Origin: Fibrobacter sp. UBA4297
Lineage (GTDB): Bacteria > Fibrobacterota > Fibrobacteria > Fibrobacterales > Fibrobacteraceae
Length of the DNA stretch: 64,000 nucleotides
Assembly (NCBI RefSeq): GCF_002394865.1
Contig: NZ_DGUZ01000018.1
Span: forward strand, 154,039-218,038
Direction: 5' to 3'
The position numbers and the translations under genes were made by a program. This document shows positions 23,488-33,116 of the stretch, one piece after another. The notes beneath the pieces were generated by a model. The model saw nothing but the letters and a program-made list of their open reading frames with translations. It was not told where the DNA came from and did not search any database. The first letter of the stretch is position 1, and each line of letters opens with the position of its first letter.

Positions 23488-24240
23488 ATGAACCTCATGT
23501 CTCATCTCATTGCCGGGTTTCCGGACGCTGAAACTTCTATCGCCATCGCCGACGCACTTGTGAAGGGTGGTGCAAACATCCTTGAAATTCAGCTCGCCTT
23601 CAGCGACCCGAGCGCAGACGGTCCGGCCATCCAGACCGCCTCCACCATCGCTCTCGAAAAGGGCTATTCCACCAAGCAGGGTCTCGCCATCGTGAAGCAG
23701 ATTCACGAACGCCACCCCGAAACGCCGATCTACATCATGACTTACGGCTCCCTCGCCTTTACGCCGGGTGTAGAAAACTTTGTCAAGATGTGCAAGGACG
23801 CAGGCGTTTCTGCATGTATCATTCCGGACCTGCCGTTCGATTGCGATGAAGGCCTCACCGAAGCTTGCAAGAAGCATGGCCTCGAAAACATCCCGGTGGC
23901 GGCCCCAAGCATGACCAAAGAACGCCTTGAAACGATGGCATCCAAGGGCTTCAAGTACATCTACGCAGCACTCCGCGCAGGTACAACCGGCAGCGAAACC
24001 ACCATTGACCAGGCAACGCTTGACTTTATCGACACCGTCGGTAAGGGTGGCGCGAAGGTGCTCGGCGGCTTCGGTATCCGCAACGGCGAACAGTCCAAGG
24101 TGCTCTCTAAGCATGTGTACGCCGTGGTCGCAGGTTCCGTGTTCGTGAATATTGTGCTCAGCAACGCAGACACCGCCGAAGGCCGCGCAAAAGCCATCGC
24201 CGAAATCGAAGCAAAAGCCAAGGAAATCGCCGGGAAGTAA
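23488..24240 (+). CDS. trpA: tryptophan synthase alpha chain
   Basis: 250 aa. It cleaves indole-3-glycerol phosphate to indole for TrpB. Catalytic residues are Glu33 (LEIQLAFSDP) and Asp44 (SADGP), in the spacing of the E. coli pair 49/60. Also seen are GSLAFTPGVENF and the phosphate-site GGFGIRN. The N-terminus is about 15 residues shorter than in E. coli TrpA, starting directly at the first strand (MNLMSHLIAGFPD). This short form also occurs in some other bacteria, so I regard the start as real. Confidence 0.94.
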   Translation: MNLMSHLIAGFPDAETSIAIADALVKGGANILEIQLAFSDPSADGPAIQTASTIALEKGYSTKQGLAIVKQIHERHPETPIYIMTYGSLAFTPGVENFVKMCKDAGVSACIIPDLPFDCDEGLTEACKKHGLENIPVAAPSMTKERLETMASKGFKYIYAALRAGTTGSETTIDQATLDFIDTVGKGGAKVLGGFGIRNGEQSKVLSKHVYAVVAGSVFVNIVLSNADTAEGRAKAIAEIEAKAKEIAGK

Positions 24241-24281
24241 CCCGCGCGTATTTTTCCCGCGCATTCCCAAGCGCATTTCAC

Positions 24282-24327
24282 AAAAGAAATTTGTCGTATG
24301 GAATTTATCCATACGACATTTCTTTTA
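24282..24327. terminator. strong bidirectional terminator
   Basis: A near-perfect ~20-bp stem (GAAAT-TTGTCGTATGG / CCATACGACA-TTTC) with A and T tracts outside, between convergent trpA and the YbjQ-like gene. Confidence 0.85.
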
Positions 24328-24636
24328 TTTGAATTTTACGGCAGTTCCGTAAGCAATGATTTCAGCGGAGCCAGCCATCACCGAGGCTGTAGCAAAACGC
24401 ACGTTTACGATTGCATCAGCACCGATAGAAGTCGCTTCGCTAATCATACGTCCAATGGCTATATTGCGAGCATCGTTAAGCATTTCGGTATAGCCTGCAA
24501 TTTCTCCACCTACAAGAGTCTTGAGCCCGGCAAACACGTCGCGCACCACATTCTTGCTAAAAACCACGCTCCCTCTTACCATTTGAAGAGTTTCTATTTC
24601 TTTGCCCGTAATAAAATCTGTTGTATAAAGTTTCAT
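24325..24636 (-). CDS. YbjQ/UPF0145 family protein
   Basis: 103 aa, typical length. Contains the family pattern VRGSVVFSKNVVRDVFAGLKTLVGGE and EATSIGADAIVNVRF. Members form pentamer-like small rings; a heavy-metal role has been proposed, but the function is not settled. It has a good ribosome site (AGGAGAAT). It is monocistronic and faces trpA across a shared terminator. Confidence 0.88.
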   Translation of the reverse strand: MKLYTTDFITGKEIETLQMVRGSVVFSKNVVRDVFAGLKTLVGGEIAGYTEMLNDARNIAIGRMISEATSIGADAIVNVRFATASVMAGSAEIIAYGTAVKFK

Positions 24637-24669
24637 AAATTCTCCTTTTCTATACGTCTAAATATAAAA

Positions 24670-25455
24670 TCAATTTTTCACACAGCGGACAGAAAATGCA
24701 ATATCCTTGTTATCGCCAGGGATATCCGCAGAGTTGTTTCGGAAATACATATCCATGAAATAAGAATTGGCAAAATAGACTTCAGTCGTACTCCCAAAAT
24801 ACGCACTGCTATCCTGAAATCCGAAATGCCCATTAGCATCCCTGAAACCAGCCGGCATCGCCGCAAATCCAAACGCATCCGCACCGTTGCCGTTTTCAGT
24901 CCAGCCATGAGTTGCTTTTAGTTTCAACGCAGCAATAGAACTGCCACCCACCGCATTTAGCAAAGCTTCGAATTCTTCCATGCTAGGGAGGTGCCAACCT
25001 TTAGGGCATACACCGCGAACGACCTCGCTTGCTTTGCAGTCCCTCGTATAACCGCAGCCTTTGCCATCGGTACTGAATAAAGCGGCACTGTCCATAGCGG
25101 CAGGCCATGTATAAAGCCTCCCCAACGTTTTGCATTTCTCCGGATCGTTATAGACGCAATAACTTGATGTATCGGCGACACCTCCATTAACGGACTTCAA
25201 ATTATAGCGGTAATTCAAATTTTGTGCCATCCATACTTTGGAATAGCCCGTTCCTTCGGGAGCTATAGTCGTAGTACGGTAAACTTGTCCGTCACGTAGA
25301 TCGATTAATGTATTTTTCTCAGCATCGTAAATGCTTTCATCGCTGAAGGAAATCGTAGAATTACTGTCACAGGCAACGCAAGCAAAAGTTGCGGCACCAA
25401 GCAACCAATTCAGAAGCTTAAAAAGAACCTTTTGGGACGTAGATTTTACAGACAT
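24670..25455 (-). CDS. lipoprotein with the Fibrobacter succinogenes major paralogous domain
   Basis: 261 aa from the ATG at 25455, chosen because it begins a lipoprotein signal (LLGAATFACVACDS). The mature part has the pattern DLRDGQVYRTTTI... KVWMAQNLNY... GRLYTWPAAMD... CPKGWHLPSMEEFEALL... FRDANGHFGFQDSSAYFGSTTE... AFSVRCVKN. This is the FISUMP/Fib_succ_major domain (TIGR02145) that is strongly expanded in Fibrobacter. Such proteins are surface-exposed; their function is unknown. An upstream in-frame ATG at 25500 would place 15 residues before the signal and is less likely. Confidence 0.85.
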   Translation of the reverse strand: MSVKSTSQKVLFKLLNWLLGAATFACVACDSNSTISFSDESIYDAEKNTLIDLRDGQVYRTTTIAPEGTGYSKVWMAQNLNYRYNLKSVNGGVADTSSYCVYNDPEKCKTLGRLYTWPAAMDSAALFSTDGKGCGYTRDCKASEVVRGVCPKGWHLPSMEEFEALLNAVGGSSIAALKLKATHGWTENGNGADAFGFAAMPAGFRDANGHFGFQDSSAYFGSTTEVYFANSYFMDMYFRNNSADIPGDNKDIAFSVRCVKN

Positions 25456-25570
25456 GATTACATTGAAAATATAAAATTGTCCGTATCGCGCACACATCAC
25501 AAAAGCAGCTTTTTAAGAGCTCCAACAGAACATAATTGAAAATTACTAAAAGAAAAAATATATTTGCACC

Positions 25571-26296
25571 ATGAAAAAAATCTTAGCTTTCTGCATTTTC
25601 AGCTTACTCTTTTTCACAGGTTGCGCCACAACAGCGTTCGAAAACAACTATAATCCTTGGCATAAAGAAGGATATTACCCCAAAGAAGCTTATCTTAAAG
25701 ATGGACAAGAACCTAAAATAATCAAAACAAATAATATAGAGGAACAATATAGAGACATCGCATCACAATGGTATTGGTGTTTAGGTTCTTCATTCTTCAA
25801 CGATGATGAAATCAACGAATATGAAGTTAATGCGGCATTAAAGAAGCTCAGCAAAAAAGAAAAAGCAACAATCGCATTATGGACTGACGAATATACAGGT
25901 TCAAGTGGAGTGATGTCCTACGCAATAACCTCCACAATAGCATACACAGAGCAAATAAATCAATACAATTATTCAGCTTTTCTATTCATTCCTATTCCCT
26001 ATAAAAATAGACAAGCTTATACACCAGGAATTGCGGTATCTGAACTATCACAACACGATCGTGAAATTTATCAGCAAAACACCGGAGCCTTAATCAATAT
26101 TGTATATAAAAACACGACCGCATATTACGCCAATTTAATTCATGGCGATATAATCACAAACATAAACGGGAAAAGAATTAATTCTCCAGAAGATTATTTT
26201 GACGTTTTAGAAAAATCAAAAATAGGTGATATTTGGAACATAACATTCGTTAGAAATGGACAAGAAAGACACGTTGAAATACCATTTAAGCTTTAA
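25571..26296 (+). CDS. lipoprotein with C-terminal PDZ-like domain
   Basis: 241 aa. Lipobox FFTGCATT (Cys19). The middle part has no recognised domain. Residues about 175-241 (ALINIVYKNTTAYYANLIHGDIITNINGKRINSPEDYFDVL...) look like a PDZ domain with a GDIITNINGK core, which binds peptide ends. The coding sequence is clearly more AT-rich than its neighbours, with many AAT, ATA and AAA codons, so recent acquisition is possible. No protease domain is attached. It is probably an envelope protein binding other proteins. Confidence 0.7.
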   Translation: MKKILAFCIFSLLFFTGCATTAFENNYNPWHKEGYYPKEAYLKDGQEPKIIKTNNIEEQYRDIASQWYWCLGSSFFNDDEINEYEVNAALKKLSKKEKATIALWTDEYTGSSGVMSYAITSTIAYTEQINQYNYSAFLFIPIPYKNRQAYTPGIAVSELSQHDREIYQQNTGALINIVYKNTTAYYANLIHGDIITNINGKRINSPEDYFDVLEKSKIGDIWNITFVRNGQERHVEIPFKL

Positions 26297-26445
26297 CCAT
26301 TACATTTCTTGTTCGCACATTACATTTGCAAGCCCCGCCTTTACACTTTCTAGAGGCCGCGTAGAAGTCGTGTTAACATACCCCAAACGCTTAATTCTTC
26401 CCTTTTTCCCACTTCGAAACCAAATCGAGTTCATTAGCAACAATT

Positions 26446-26480
26446 CTAAGATCTAAGTTCTAAAATCTAAGTTCTAAAAA
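26446..26480. repeat. degenerate TCTAAGTTCTAAAA repeat
   Basis: Three variants of 'TTCTAAGATCTAAG' just upstream of the aconitase leader. The same family is at 36234-36268, 42155-42199 and 50162-50237. Confidence 0.65.
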
Positions 26481-26515
26481 GCTATCTTTACGCCCGAAAA
26501 ATTCATGAGGTAACT

Positions 26516-28789
26516 ATGCTTTTTAATTTCGACATGATCCAGGCCACATACGCTCGCATTCCTGCACGCGTCGCTGTTGCCCGCAAGCAGCTTGGCCGCC
26601 CGCTCACTCTCGCCGAGAAGATTCTCTACAGCCACCTGATCGATGGCGCAGAAAACAGAACTTACAAGCGCGGCGCTGATTTTGCCGAATTCCACCCGGA
26701 CCGCGTTGCCATGCAAGACGCAACCGCCCAGATGGCCCTCCTCCAGTTCACGACTGCGGGCAAGTCCCGCGTGGCTGTGCCGAGCTCTGTGCACTGCGAC
26801 CACTTGATTATCGCTCGCGAAGGTGTCGAAAAGGACCTCCCCCGCGCCAAGGAAGAAAGCAAGGAAGTGTACGATTTCTTGCAGTCCGTCTCTGCCAAGT
26901 ACGGCATTGACTGCTGGCTCCCGGGTGCAGGCATCATCCATCAGGTGGTGCTCGAAAACTACGCCTTCCCAGGCGGAATGATGATCGGTACCGACTCCCA
27001 CACCGTGAACGCTGGCGGTCTTGGCATGCTCGCGATTGGCGTGGGCGGTGCAGATGCTGTCGATGCGATGGTCGGCCTCCCGTGGGAACTCAAGTACCCG
27101 AAGATGATCGGCGTGAAGCTCACTGGCAAACTCCAGGGCTTTGCAACCGCAAAGGACATCATCCTCAAGCTCGCAGGCATCCTCACTGTTAAGGGTGGCA
27201 CGAACGCTATTATCGAATACTTTGGCGAAGGCGCACGCAGCCTCTCCGCTACTGGCAAGGCAACGATTGCGAACATGGGTGCCGAAGTGGGCGCCACCTG
27301 CTCCACCTTCAGCTACGACGATTCCATGAGCCGTTACCTCCGCGCTACAGGCCGTGCCGACGTCGCTGATGCCGCCGACAAGATTGCCGCCGACCTCAAG
27401 GCCGACCCGGAAGTCGAAGCAAATCCGGAAAAGTACTTCGACCGCGTTGTGGAAATCGACCTCAACACGCTCATCCCGCATTACAACGGCCCGTTCAGCC
27501 CGGACCGTGCATTCGCCGTGACCGACATGGCAGAATCCCTCAAGGCTACCGAAACGAAGCCGGAATCTACGCCGGTCGTGAGCGCAGCCCTCATCGGTTC
27601 TTGCACGAACTCCAGCTACGAAGACCTCTACATGGCCGCGAACATGATCAAGCAGGCTCTCGCCAAGGGTCTTACCCCGAAATGCCCGCTCCTCATCAAC
27701 CCGGGTTCCGAACAAGTTCGCTACACCGCTGAACGCGACGGCCTCATCGATTTGTTCAAGCAGTTCGGTGCAACGATTATGACGAACGCCTGCGGTCCTT
27801 GCATTGGCCGCTGGGACCGTGCAGGTGCCGACAAGAAGGAACTCAACACCATCGTCCACAGCTTTAACCGCAACTTCGCAAAGCGCGCTGACGGTAACCC
27901 GAATACGCACGCCTTCGTAGCCTCCCCGCTCATGGCTGTAATCGCCGCCCTCTCTGGCGACATCCGCTTCAACCCGATGACCGACACCCTCGTCAATAAC
28001 GAAGGCAAGGCAGTGAAGCTCGACCCGCCAGAACAGTGCGAACTCCCGCCGAAGGGCTTCGACGTGAAAGACGCCGGCTACCAGGCTCCGGCAGAAGACG
28101 GCTCCAAGATTACCGTTTCCATCAACCCGGAAAGCAAGCGTTTGCAGGCTCTCGCCCCGTTCGCCGCTTGGGACGGCAAGGACATCGCCGGTGCCCCGCT
28201 CCTCATCAAGGCAAAGGGCAAGTGCACTACCGACCACATTTCTATGGCAGGTCCGTGGCTCAACTACCGCGGTCACCTCGAAAACATTTCGAACAACATG
28301 CTCATCGGCGCCGTGAACGCTTTCAACGGCGAAACGAACAAGGTTCTCTGCCAGTGCGGTAGCTACAAGGAAGTTCCGGAACTTGCCAAGATTTACAAGG
28401 CCAAGGGCACGGGCTCCATCGTCATCGGTGACGAAAACTACGGCGAAGGCTCCAGCCGCGAACACGCCGCCATGGAACCGCGCTTCCTCGGCGTGAAGGC
28501 CGTGATCGTGAAGAGCTTCGCCCGCATTCACGAAACGAACCTCAAGAAGCAGGGCATGCTCGCCCTCACCTTCAAGAACGCCGCCGACTACGATAAGATT
28601 CAGGAACAGGACGTGTTCGACATCGTTGGCCTCACCAAGTTCGCTCCGGGTTCCGAGTTCACGCTCGTCGCCCACCACAAGGACGGCTCGGTCGATAACA
28701 TCGCGCTCAGCCACACCTACAACGAACAGCAGTGGGCATGGTTCAAGGCGGGTTCGGCCCTCAACCTCATCCGCGCGAACAACAAGTAA
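26516..28789 (+). CDS. aconitate hydratase
   Basis: 757 aa, of the mitochondrial-type aconitase subgroup rather than the ~890-aa AcnA type. It isomerises citrate to isocitrate in the TCA cycle. Seen: the substrate motif GTDSHTVNAGGLG, 4Fe-4S cysteines in GSCTNSSYED (about 361) and NACGPCIGRWDR (about 423 and 426), and the swivel-domain GDENYGEGSSREHAA. ATG at 26516 follows GAGGTA. Codon use is strongly biased (GGC, AAG, CTC), as in highly expressed Fibrobacter genes. Monocistronic, with a terminator at 28831. Confidence 0.96.
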   Translation: MLFNFDMIQATYARIPARVAVARKQLGRPLTLAEKILYSHLIDGAENRTYKRGADFAEFHPDRVAMQDATAQMALLQFTTAGKSRVAVPSSVHCDHLIIAREGVEKDLPRAKEESKEVYDFLQSVSAKYGIDCWLPGAGIIHQVVLENYAFPGGMMIGTDSHTVNAGGLGMLAIGVGGADAVDAMVGLPWELKYPKMIGVKLTGKLQGFATAKDIILKLAGILTVKGGTNAIIEYFGEGARSLSATGKATIANMGAEVGATCSTFSYDDSMSRYLRATGRADVADAADKIAADLKADPEVEANPEKYFDRVVEIDLNTLIPHYNGPFSPDRAFAVTDMAESLKATETKPESTPVVSAALIGSCTNSSYEDLYMAANMIKQALAKGLTPKCPLLINPGSEQVRYTAERDGLIDLFKQFGATIMTNACGPCIGRWDRAGADKKELNTIVHSFNRNFAKRADGNPNTHAFVASPLMAVIAALSGDIRFNPMTDTLVNNEGKAVKLDPPEQCELPPKGFDVKDAGYQAPAEDGSKITVSINPESKRLQALAPFAAWDGKDIAGAPLLIKAKGKCTTDHISMAGPWLNYRGHLENISNNMLIGAVNAFNGETNKVLCQCGSYKEVPELAKIYKAKGTGSIVIGDENYGEGSSREHAAMEPRFLGVKAVIVKSFARIHETNLKKQGMLALTFKNAADYDKIQEQDVFDIVGLTKFAPGSEFTLVAHHKDGSVDNIALSHTYNEQQWAWFKAGSALNLIRANNK

Positions 28790-28830
28790 TAGCTTGGTGC
28801 AACCTCTCAGCAGGTTCATAACAGCAAGCC

Positions 28831-28866
28831 ATAAAAAAGTCTCCAGGAAATCCTGGAGACTTTTTG
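28831..28866. terminator. bidirectional terminator
   Basis: AAAAAAGTCTCCAGGA-AA-TCCTGGAGACTTTTT, a 12-bp perfect stem between convergent aconitase (+) and the c-di-GMP protein gene (-). Confidence 0.85.
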
Positions 28867-28885
28867 CATTAAAATCAACCCTAAT

Positions 28886-31800
28886 TTAATACTCCATGTT
28901 AGTCACGTCCGAAACAGTAATAATGTACTTTTGAGAGCCATTAAAAAGCGCTCTTGCACGAATAAACTTAACTTCTCCATTTTCAGAAATCAGTTTTCGT
29001 CCATACGTTTCACCGGTTGCGCTATTGAGTCTCGCCTTTTCCAAGAATTTTTCCGAGGAACAAAGCGGAATCTGGAACAGCCTGCAAAGCACATCCATAG
29101 AATCCGAAATCAACCGTTGGACATACATGGGCTTGCCATCTACGCTTGAAAGCGTGAGCATTTTATCTGTATTTCCATCAATGTAGATAATCTGATCATA
29201 CAGGTTCAAGACAACGGCGTCCGTCAATTCCTTGTAGGCTTCAACATCCGTATCATTTTCGTTCTGTAATTTTAGAATGATATCACCAGAATCAGGATCG
29301 GCCATCATATCAAATGTTGACTTGATAGAGAACCAGCCGTTCTTGAAGTTGTAATTTAAGTTCAGCGGAGGAACCGGACGCTTATTTACATAAGCCAGAA
29401 TCAGCTTTTCACGAGTGTAATTAGCCGTTTTCTGGACATTCACGCTATCTTTCGACATCAGACCCAACAGGTAGTTGTAATGAGCATCGTAAGTGTACTT
29501 GCCATTCATTTCTTCCGGAATATAGCTAATGCCTTCCATTCTGATAACCGGAGAATTTTTCGTAAGGTTCCAGAACAAGAACGCCTTATATCCCGGTTCA
29601 TACGACTTGGTATGAGTCGCCTCACCCGAAGCCATAAACAACTTAAACGCATTTTTGCGACCAAAGTAGTTCTTCAAAGCCATATCATCTTCAGAGACGA
29701 ATACAGACAAAATTCGTCCATACGGCGTATCCCTAAAGAAACGTCCTACGTGGTAAATTCGCTTGACTGTACCTTTCTTAGTCTTGATGCGATAGGTTGT
29801 CTGCGTCGGCAAAGCGCTGCCACTGCGGAACAACGTTTCAAGTTTTTCGTCTACCGTAGCATAATCTTCAGGAAGCACGGCACCTTCAAGCTTATTACCC
29901 GCCAGACAGCGGAAATCATCAACACCGTCGCAGTCAAAAATTTCAAGCGCACGGCCATTCACGTAAAGAATGTCACCGGTCATAGCCTCCAGAAGAATCA
30001 CGCCACCAGGAACGTATTCCATATAGTTTAGAGCAAGCTGGTGGAGCAACTCCGTATTCTTGATGGCTCCGTCAATTTTGGACTTGACTTGTTCCTTGTT
30101 GCTGATAGGCGTCAAGATAAACTGATAAGCCCCTAAACGGACGCCTTCCTTCGCAAGTTCCATGTTATCCGACATCACGATAAAAGGAATCTGGAATTCA
30201 CGCTTTTCCCCTCTGAACTTCTGGATGATCTTAAAGCCATCAATTTTAGGGAGGGCCGCATCGATTAACGCTATCGAAATCTTATTACCATATTCCAGCA
30301 AAATATTCAAGACCTGTTCACCATCTTCGGCAAACAACAGATTGTAATCCGACCTTAAAATACCTTCAAGAATGGACCTGTTCGGCAAATTGACCGTCGC
30401 AAGCAAAATAGTCTTTGCTTCTACTGGGAACTTTACGACATTTTGAGAACCAGACGAACTGTCTTCAGCGCTCACATGAGTATTGCGAAACGACATGTCG
30501 TAAATACGGGCGCCATTGATATCGGCAACCAACCGACCCGTCAAAAAAACGTAGGTTCCGTGAGTGGCGTAAGTCACCTGCTGAGGCGCCCTGTATGCCG
30601 CCTGCTGTATTTCACGGAGTTTGTTGTAAACCGGGTTTTTGGGGTCGTTGCTAGCATCCTCGGCGTCCTTGAAACCGCTAAAGCCAAGGCTTTGGAGCTG
30701 TTCTTCATACTGCTTATTTACAAACAGGAACTTGAACATACCATTTTCAAACGACATGACCGCTTTAGGCGTATCCACCAAATAATCTAGGCTACCGAGC
30801 CTAGAATAGACGAGACGCGATTTCGGGTCTTCAATATGCATCCCCATAGCCGCCATGTGTCTAAGCGTCTCTTTTAAAGGCATGGGTTTTCCGTAATAAT
30901 AGCCCTGGACCTTTTCGCAACCAATGCCCTTCAAGAACTCCATTTGCTCCTTGGTCTCGACACCTTCGGCAAGAGTCTTAAGCCCAAGGTTTTTCGCCAT
31001 ACGGACCGTCGAACGAATAATGGTGCGCGAGGCCTCGTTGAAATTCGAGAGGAACACCATGTCAATCTTGAGTTCATCGAACTTATAGTCCTTAAGCGTA
31101 TTGAGCGAAGAGTATCCGCTACCAAAATCGTCCATCCAGACTTCGTAACCGGCCAAACGGAATCTTTGAATTTCGTTTCGGACATACGAATCCGAAGCCA
31201 TAATGCTTTCCGTAATTTCAACGCGAATGTAATCGCGGTCAATCTTGTACTTGTCTAGCGCCCGTTCGACAACTTCAAAAATATCACAGCCGATAAAGTC
31301 CAGACGCGACAAGTTGAAAGAGACCGGGACCACGGGGTTTCCGTCATCCATCTCCTTACGCATTTCTTTACAGACTATGTTGATGACATGGCTATCGAGC
31401 TTGTGGATTTGGCGCGATTCCTCAAGCGCCCCGATAAAGACGGCCGGATTCAGGAACCCATACTGAGGGTCAATCCAGCGGGCAAGCGCTTCCATGCCGC
31501 AGAACGTTTCCGTAATCGTGCGGACAACAGGCTGATAATAAACCTTGATGTAACCTTTTTCAATAGCCTCATCGATATGGTTTACAACGTAATTTTGCAA
31601 GACGAGCGCCTTGCGCAAGTCATCATCGTAATAACGAATAAAGTTATCACCCGACAGCTTCTGGACCTTGCATGCAATTTTCGCTTTTTCACTCGCATTG
31701 AGCATGTCCTCAAATTCATCAATTTTACAAAGGCCGACATTGACGTCCATCGAGATTTTCGAAATGACACTCTTGACATACTTGCGGACTTCGTTCAGCT

Positions 31801-32842
31801 TTTCTTCTACGTTGCGGTTGTCGGCTATGATTGTAAAATGGTCATTGGACTGTCTGCAAATGAGGTTGTTTGGGAACTGCTTTTTTAGGAAAGCCGCAAA
31901 ATTGAGCAGGAACTCATTACCCTTGTCGTAACCATTCGCATTGTTGTAAAGTTTCATCCCGACAATATCAAAATAAATGACACAGGGAATTCCGCCTGCA
32001 ATCCTGATATCATCAGCAAAGTCCTCGCCACGCATGCGGGCATATTCCATGTTCGGAAGCCCCGTCAATGTATCGAAATAGCGGTCAGTCCTCTCACTTA
32101 TCCTGTGGAAAATAGCATCCTTGCCATGCCATTTGATGAGGCTTGCCTTTAAAATCAGGTCGCCACCCGTGCGCGAATTAGGCACAATCACTTCGCCTTT
32201 CTCAAGAACTTCGTCAAGCGTAATCAGCTGAGGCTCATCCGGTTCAAAGAAGTAATCTTCAAATGTAATCCCCGAATTAAAAGGTCTTACAGGCTTCCAT
32301 ATTTTTTCCACAGAAGCACTGAGCATATAAATTTCATGTGTTTTGGCATCAGCAATAACAAACGGTTCTACGCTGTCATTGTTTAAAAATTCGATAAGGC
32401 TTGTATCAAATTCCTGACGGCAATCTTTACATTCTTTAAAAGCCTTGGTGACATCGTCATAAACGACAACCGTATATTTGGAACCGTCCTTCAAAAAACG
32501 ATGGTAACCCTGGGCATGCACCGTACAGTATTCGTCCTTGCCATACAATTTTTGACGGTAAACAACCTCGTAGCGTCCGTCATTGGATTTTGCAAATTCC
32601 TTAGCCTTGGTTGCGACAAAAACAATATCTTCACGATGGACATCCCGATACATGTCCGTATTGAGGAACTTAATCAGGCTTTCACGGGTTCCTCCAGGCG
32701 GTTGCCACCGAACTAGTCCGTTAGAAACAAGAACTGTACGAATACGTCCATCAGCAAACTGATAGACCGCAAGCGGGACCTCGGAGTTTTCCAACTCCGT
32801 CCACGTACCCTCTGGAAACAATAAAGAATCTTGCACCGACAT
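28886..32842 (-). CDS. multidomain c-di-GMP phosphodiesterase (PAS, degenerate GGDEF, EAL, REC, PAS)
   Basis: 1318 aa from the ATG at 32842, which follows GGAGG; a GTG six bases upstream is less likely. N-terminal PAS-like sensor; GGDEF domain about 255-420 beginning DTLTGLPN but with its active-site loop changed to RQSNDHF, so not a cyclase. EAL domain about 430-685 is intact (GMEALARW about 451, MDDFGSGYSS about 570, AEGVETKEQ about 626). A receiver domain about 840-960 (LIDAALPKIDGF) lies in the middle, followed by PAS-like and further domains to the end. It has no membrane segments. It should degrade c-di-GMP in response to cytoplasmic signals. Receiver domains so far inside the chain are uncommon. 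Confidence 0.87.
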   Translation of the reverse strand: MSVQDSLLFPEGTWTELENSEVPLAVYQFADGRIRTVLVSNGLVRWQPPGGTRESLIKFLNTDMYRDVHREDIVFVATKAKEFAKSNDGRYEVVYRQKLYGKDEYCTVHAQGYHRFLKDGSKYTVVVYDDVTKAFKECKDCRQEFDTSLIEFLNNDSVEPFVIADAKTHEIYMLSASVEKIWKPVRPFNSGITFEDYFFEPDEPQLITLDEVLEKGEVIVPNSRTGGDLILKASLIKWHGKDAIFHRISERTDRYFDTLTGLPNMEYARMRGEDFADDIRIAGGIPCVIYFDIVGMKLYNNANGYDKGNEFLLNFAAFLKKQFPNNLICRQSNDHFTIIADNRNVEEKLNEVRKYVKSVISKISMDVNVGLCKIDEFEDMLNASEKAKIACKVQKLSGDNFIRYYDDDLRKALVLQNYVVNHIDEAIEKGYIKVYYQPVVRTITETFCGMEALARWIDPQYGFLNPAVFIGALEESRQIHKLDSHVINIVCKEMRKEMDDGNPVVPVSFNLSRLDFIGCDIFEVVERALDKYKIDRDYIRVEITESIMASDSYVRNEIQRFRLAGYEVWMDDFGSGYSSLNTLKDYKFDELKIDMVFLSNFNEASRTIIRSTVRMAKNLGLKTLAEGVETKEQMEFLKGIGCEKVQGYYYGKPMPLKETLRHMAAMGMHIEDPKSRLVYSRLGSLDYLVDTPKAVMSFENGMFKFLFVNKQYEEQLQSLGFSGFKDAEDASNDPKNPVYNKLREIQQAAYRAPQQVTYATHGTYVFLTGRLVADINGARIYDMSFRNTHVSAEDSSSGSQNVVKFPVEAKTILLATVNLPNRSILEGILRSDYNLLFAEDGEQVLNILLEYGNKISIALIDAALPKIDGFKIIQKFRGEKREFQIPFIVMSDNMELAKEGVRLGAYQFILTPISNKEQVKSKIDGAIKNTELLHQLALNYMEYVPGGVILLEAMTGDILYVNGRALEIFDCDGVDDFRCLAGNKLEGAVLPEDYATVDEKLETLFRSGSALPTQTTYRIKTKKGTVKRIYHVGRFFRDTPYGRILSVFVSEDDMALKNYFGRKNAFKLFMASGEATHTKSYEPGYKAFLFWNLTKNSPVIRMEGISYIPEEMNGKYTYDAHYNYLLGLMSKDSVNVQKTANYTREKLILAYVNKRPVPPLNLNYNFKNGWFSIKSTFDMMADPDSGDIILKLQNENDTDVEAYKELTDAVVLNLYDQIIYIDGNTDKMLTLSSVDGKPMYVQRLISDSMDVLCRLFQIPLCSSEKFLEKARLNSATGETYGRKLISENGEVKFIRARALFNGSQKYIITVSDVTNMEY

Positions 32843-33061
32843 AGCCACACGCCTCCGTTACACGGGGATGACAGCTAAAAGCCAACAACAGCTTTTTAGA
32901 GCATCCCCTTAACGAACCCATTACACCGCTCCCCCAAAAAATAAAATAACTTCTGATGTTTAAAATAATTTAATACTTCATAATATGCAAGTTTTATGCA
33001 AGTTTTATGTAATATTTTTGATTTTTTTGTGATTTTTTTCACTTTTGGGGGCATTTAACAG

Positions 33062-33086
33062 AAAAACCCCGCTTTTTAGCAGGGTC
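33062..33086 (-). terminator. terminator of the SDR gene
   Basis: On the minus strand ACCCTGCT-AAAA-AGCGGGGT is followed by TTTTTC, 30 bp after the SDR stop codon. Confidence 0.75.
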
Positions 33087-33116
33087 TGGCATTTGATTTT
33101 TTTAGTGACGAAAAGG

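Noticed and set aside
26474..28819. 781-codon minus-strand open frame over aconitase
   Set aside because: Shadow of the strongly biased aconitase gene; low-complexity V/A/E/R/H-rich translation with no family resemblance.
31790..32080. Active diguanylate cyclase
   Set aside because: The GGDEF loop is RQSNDHF, lacking the catalytic residues.
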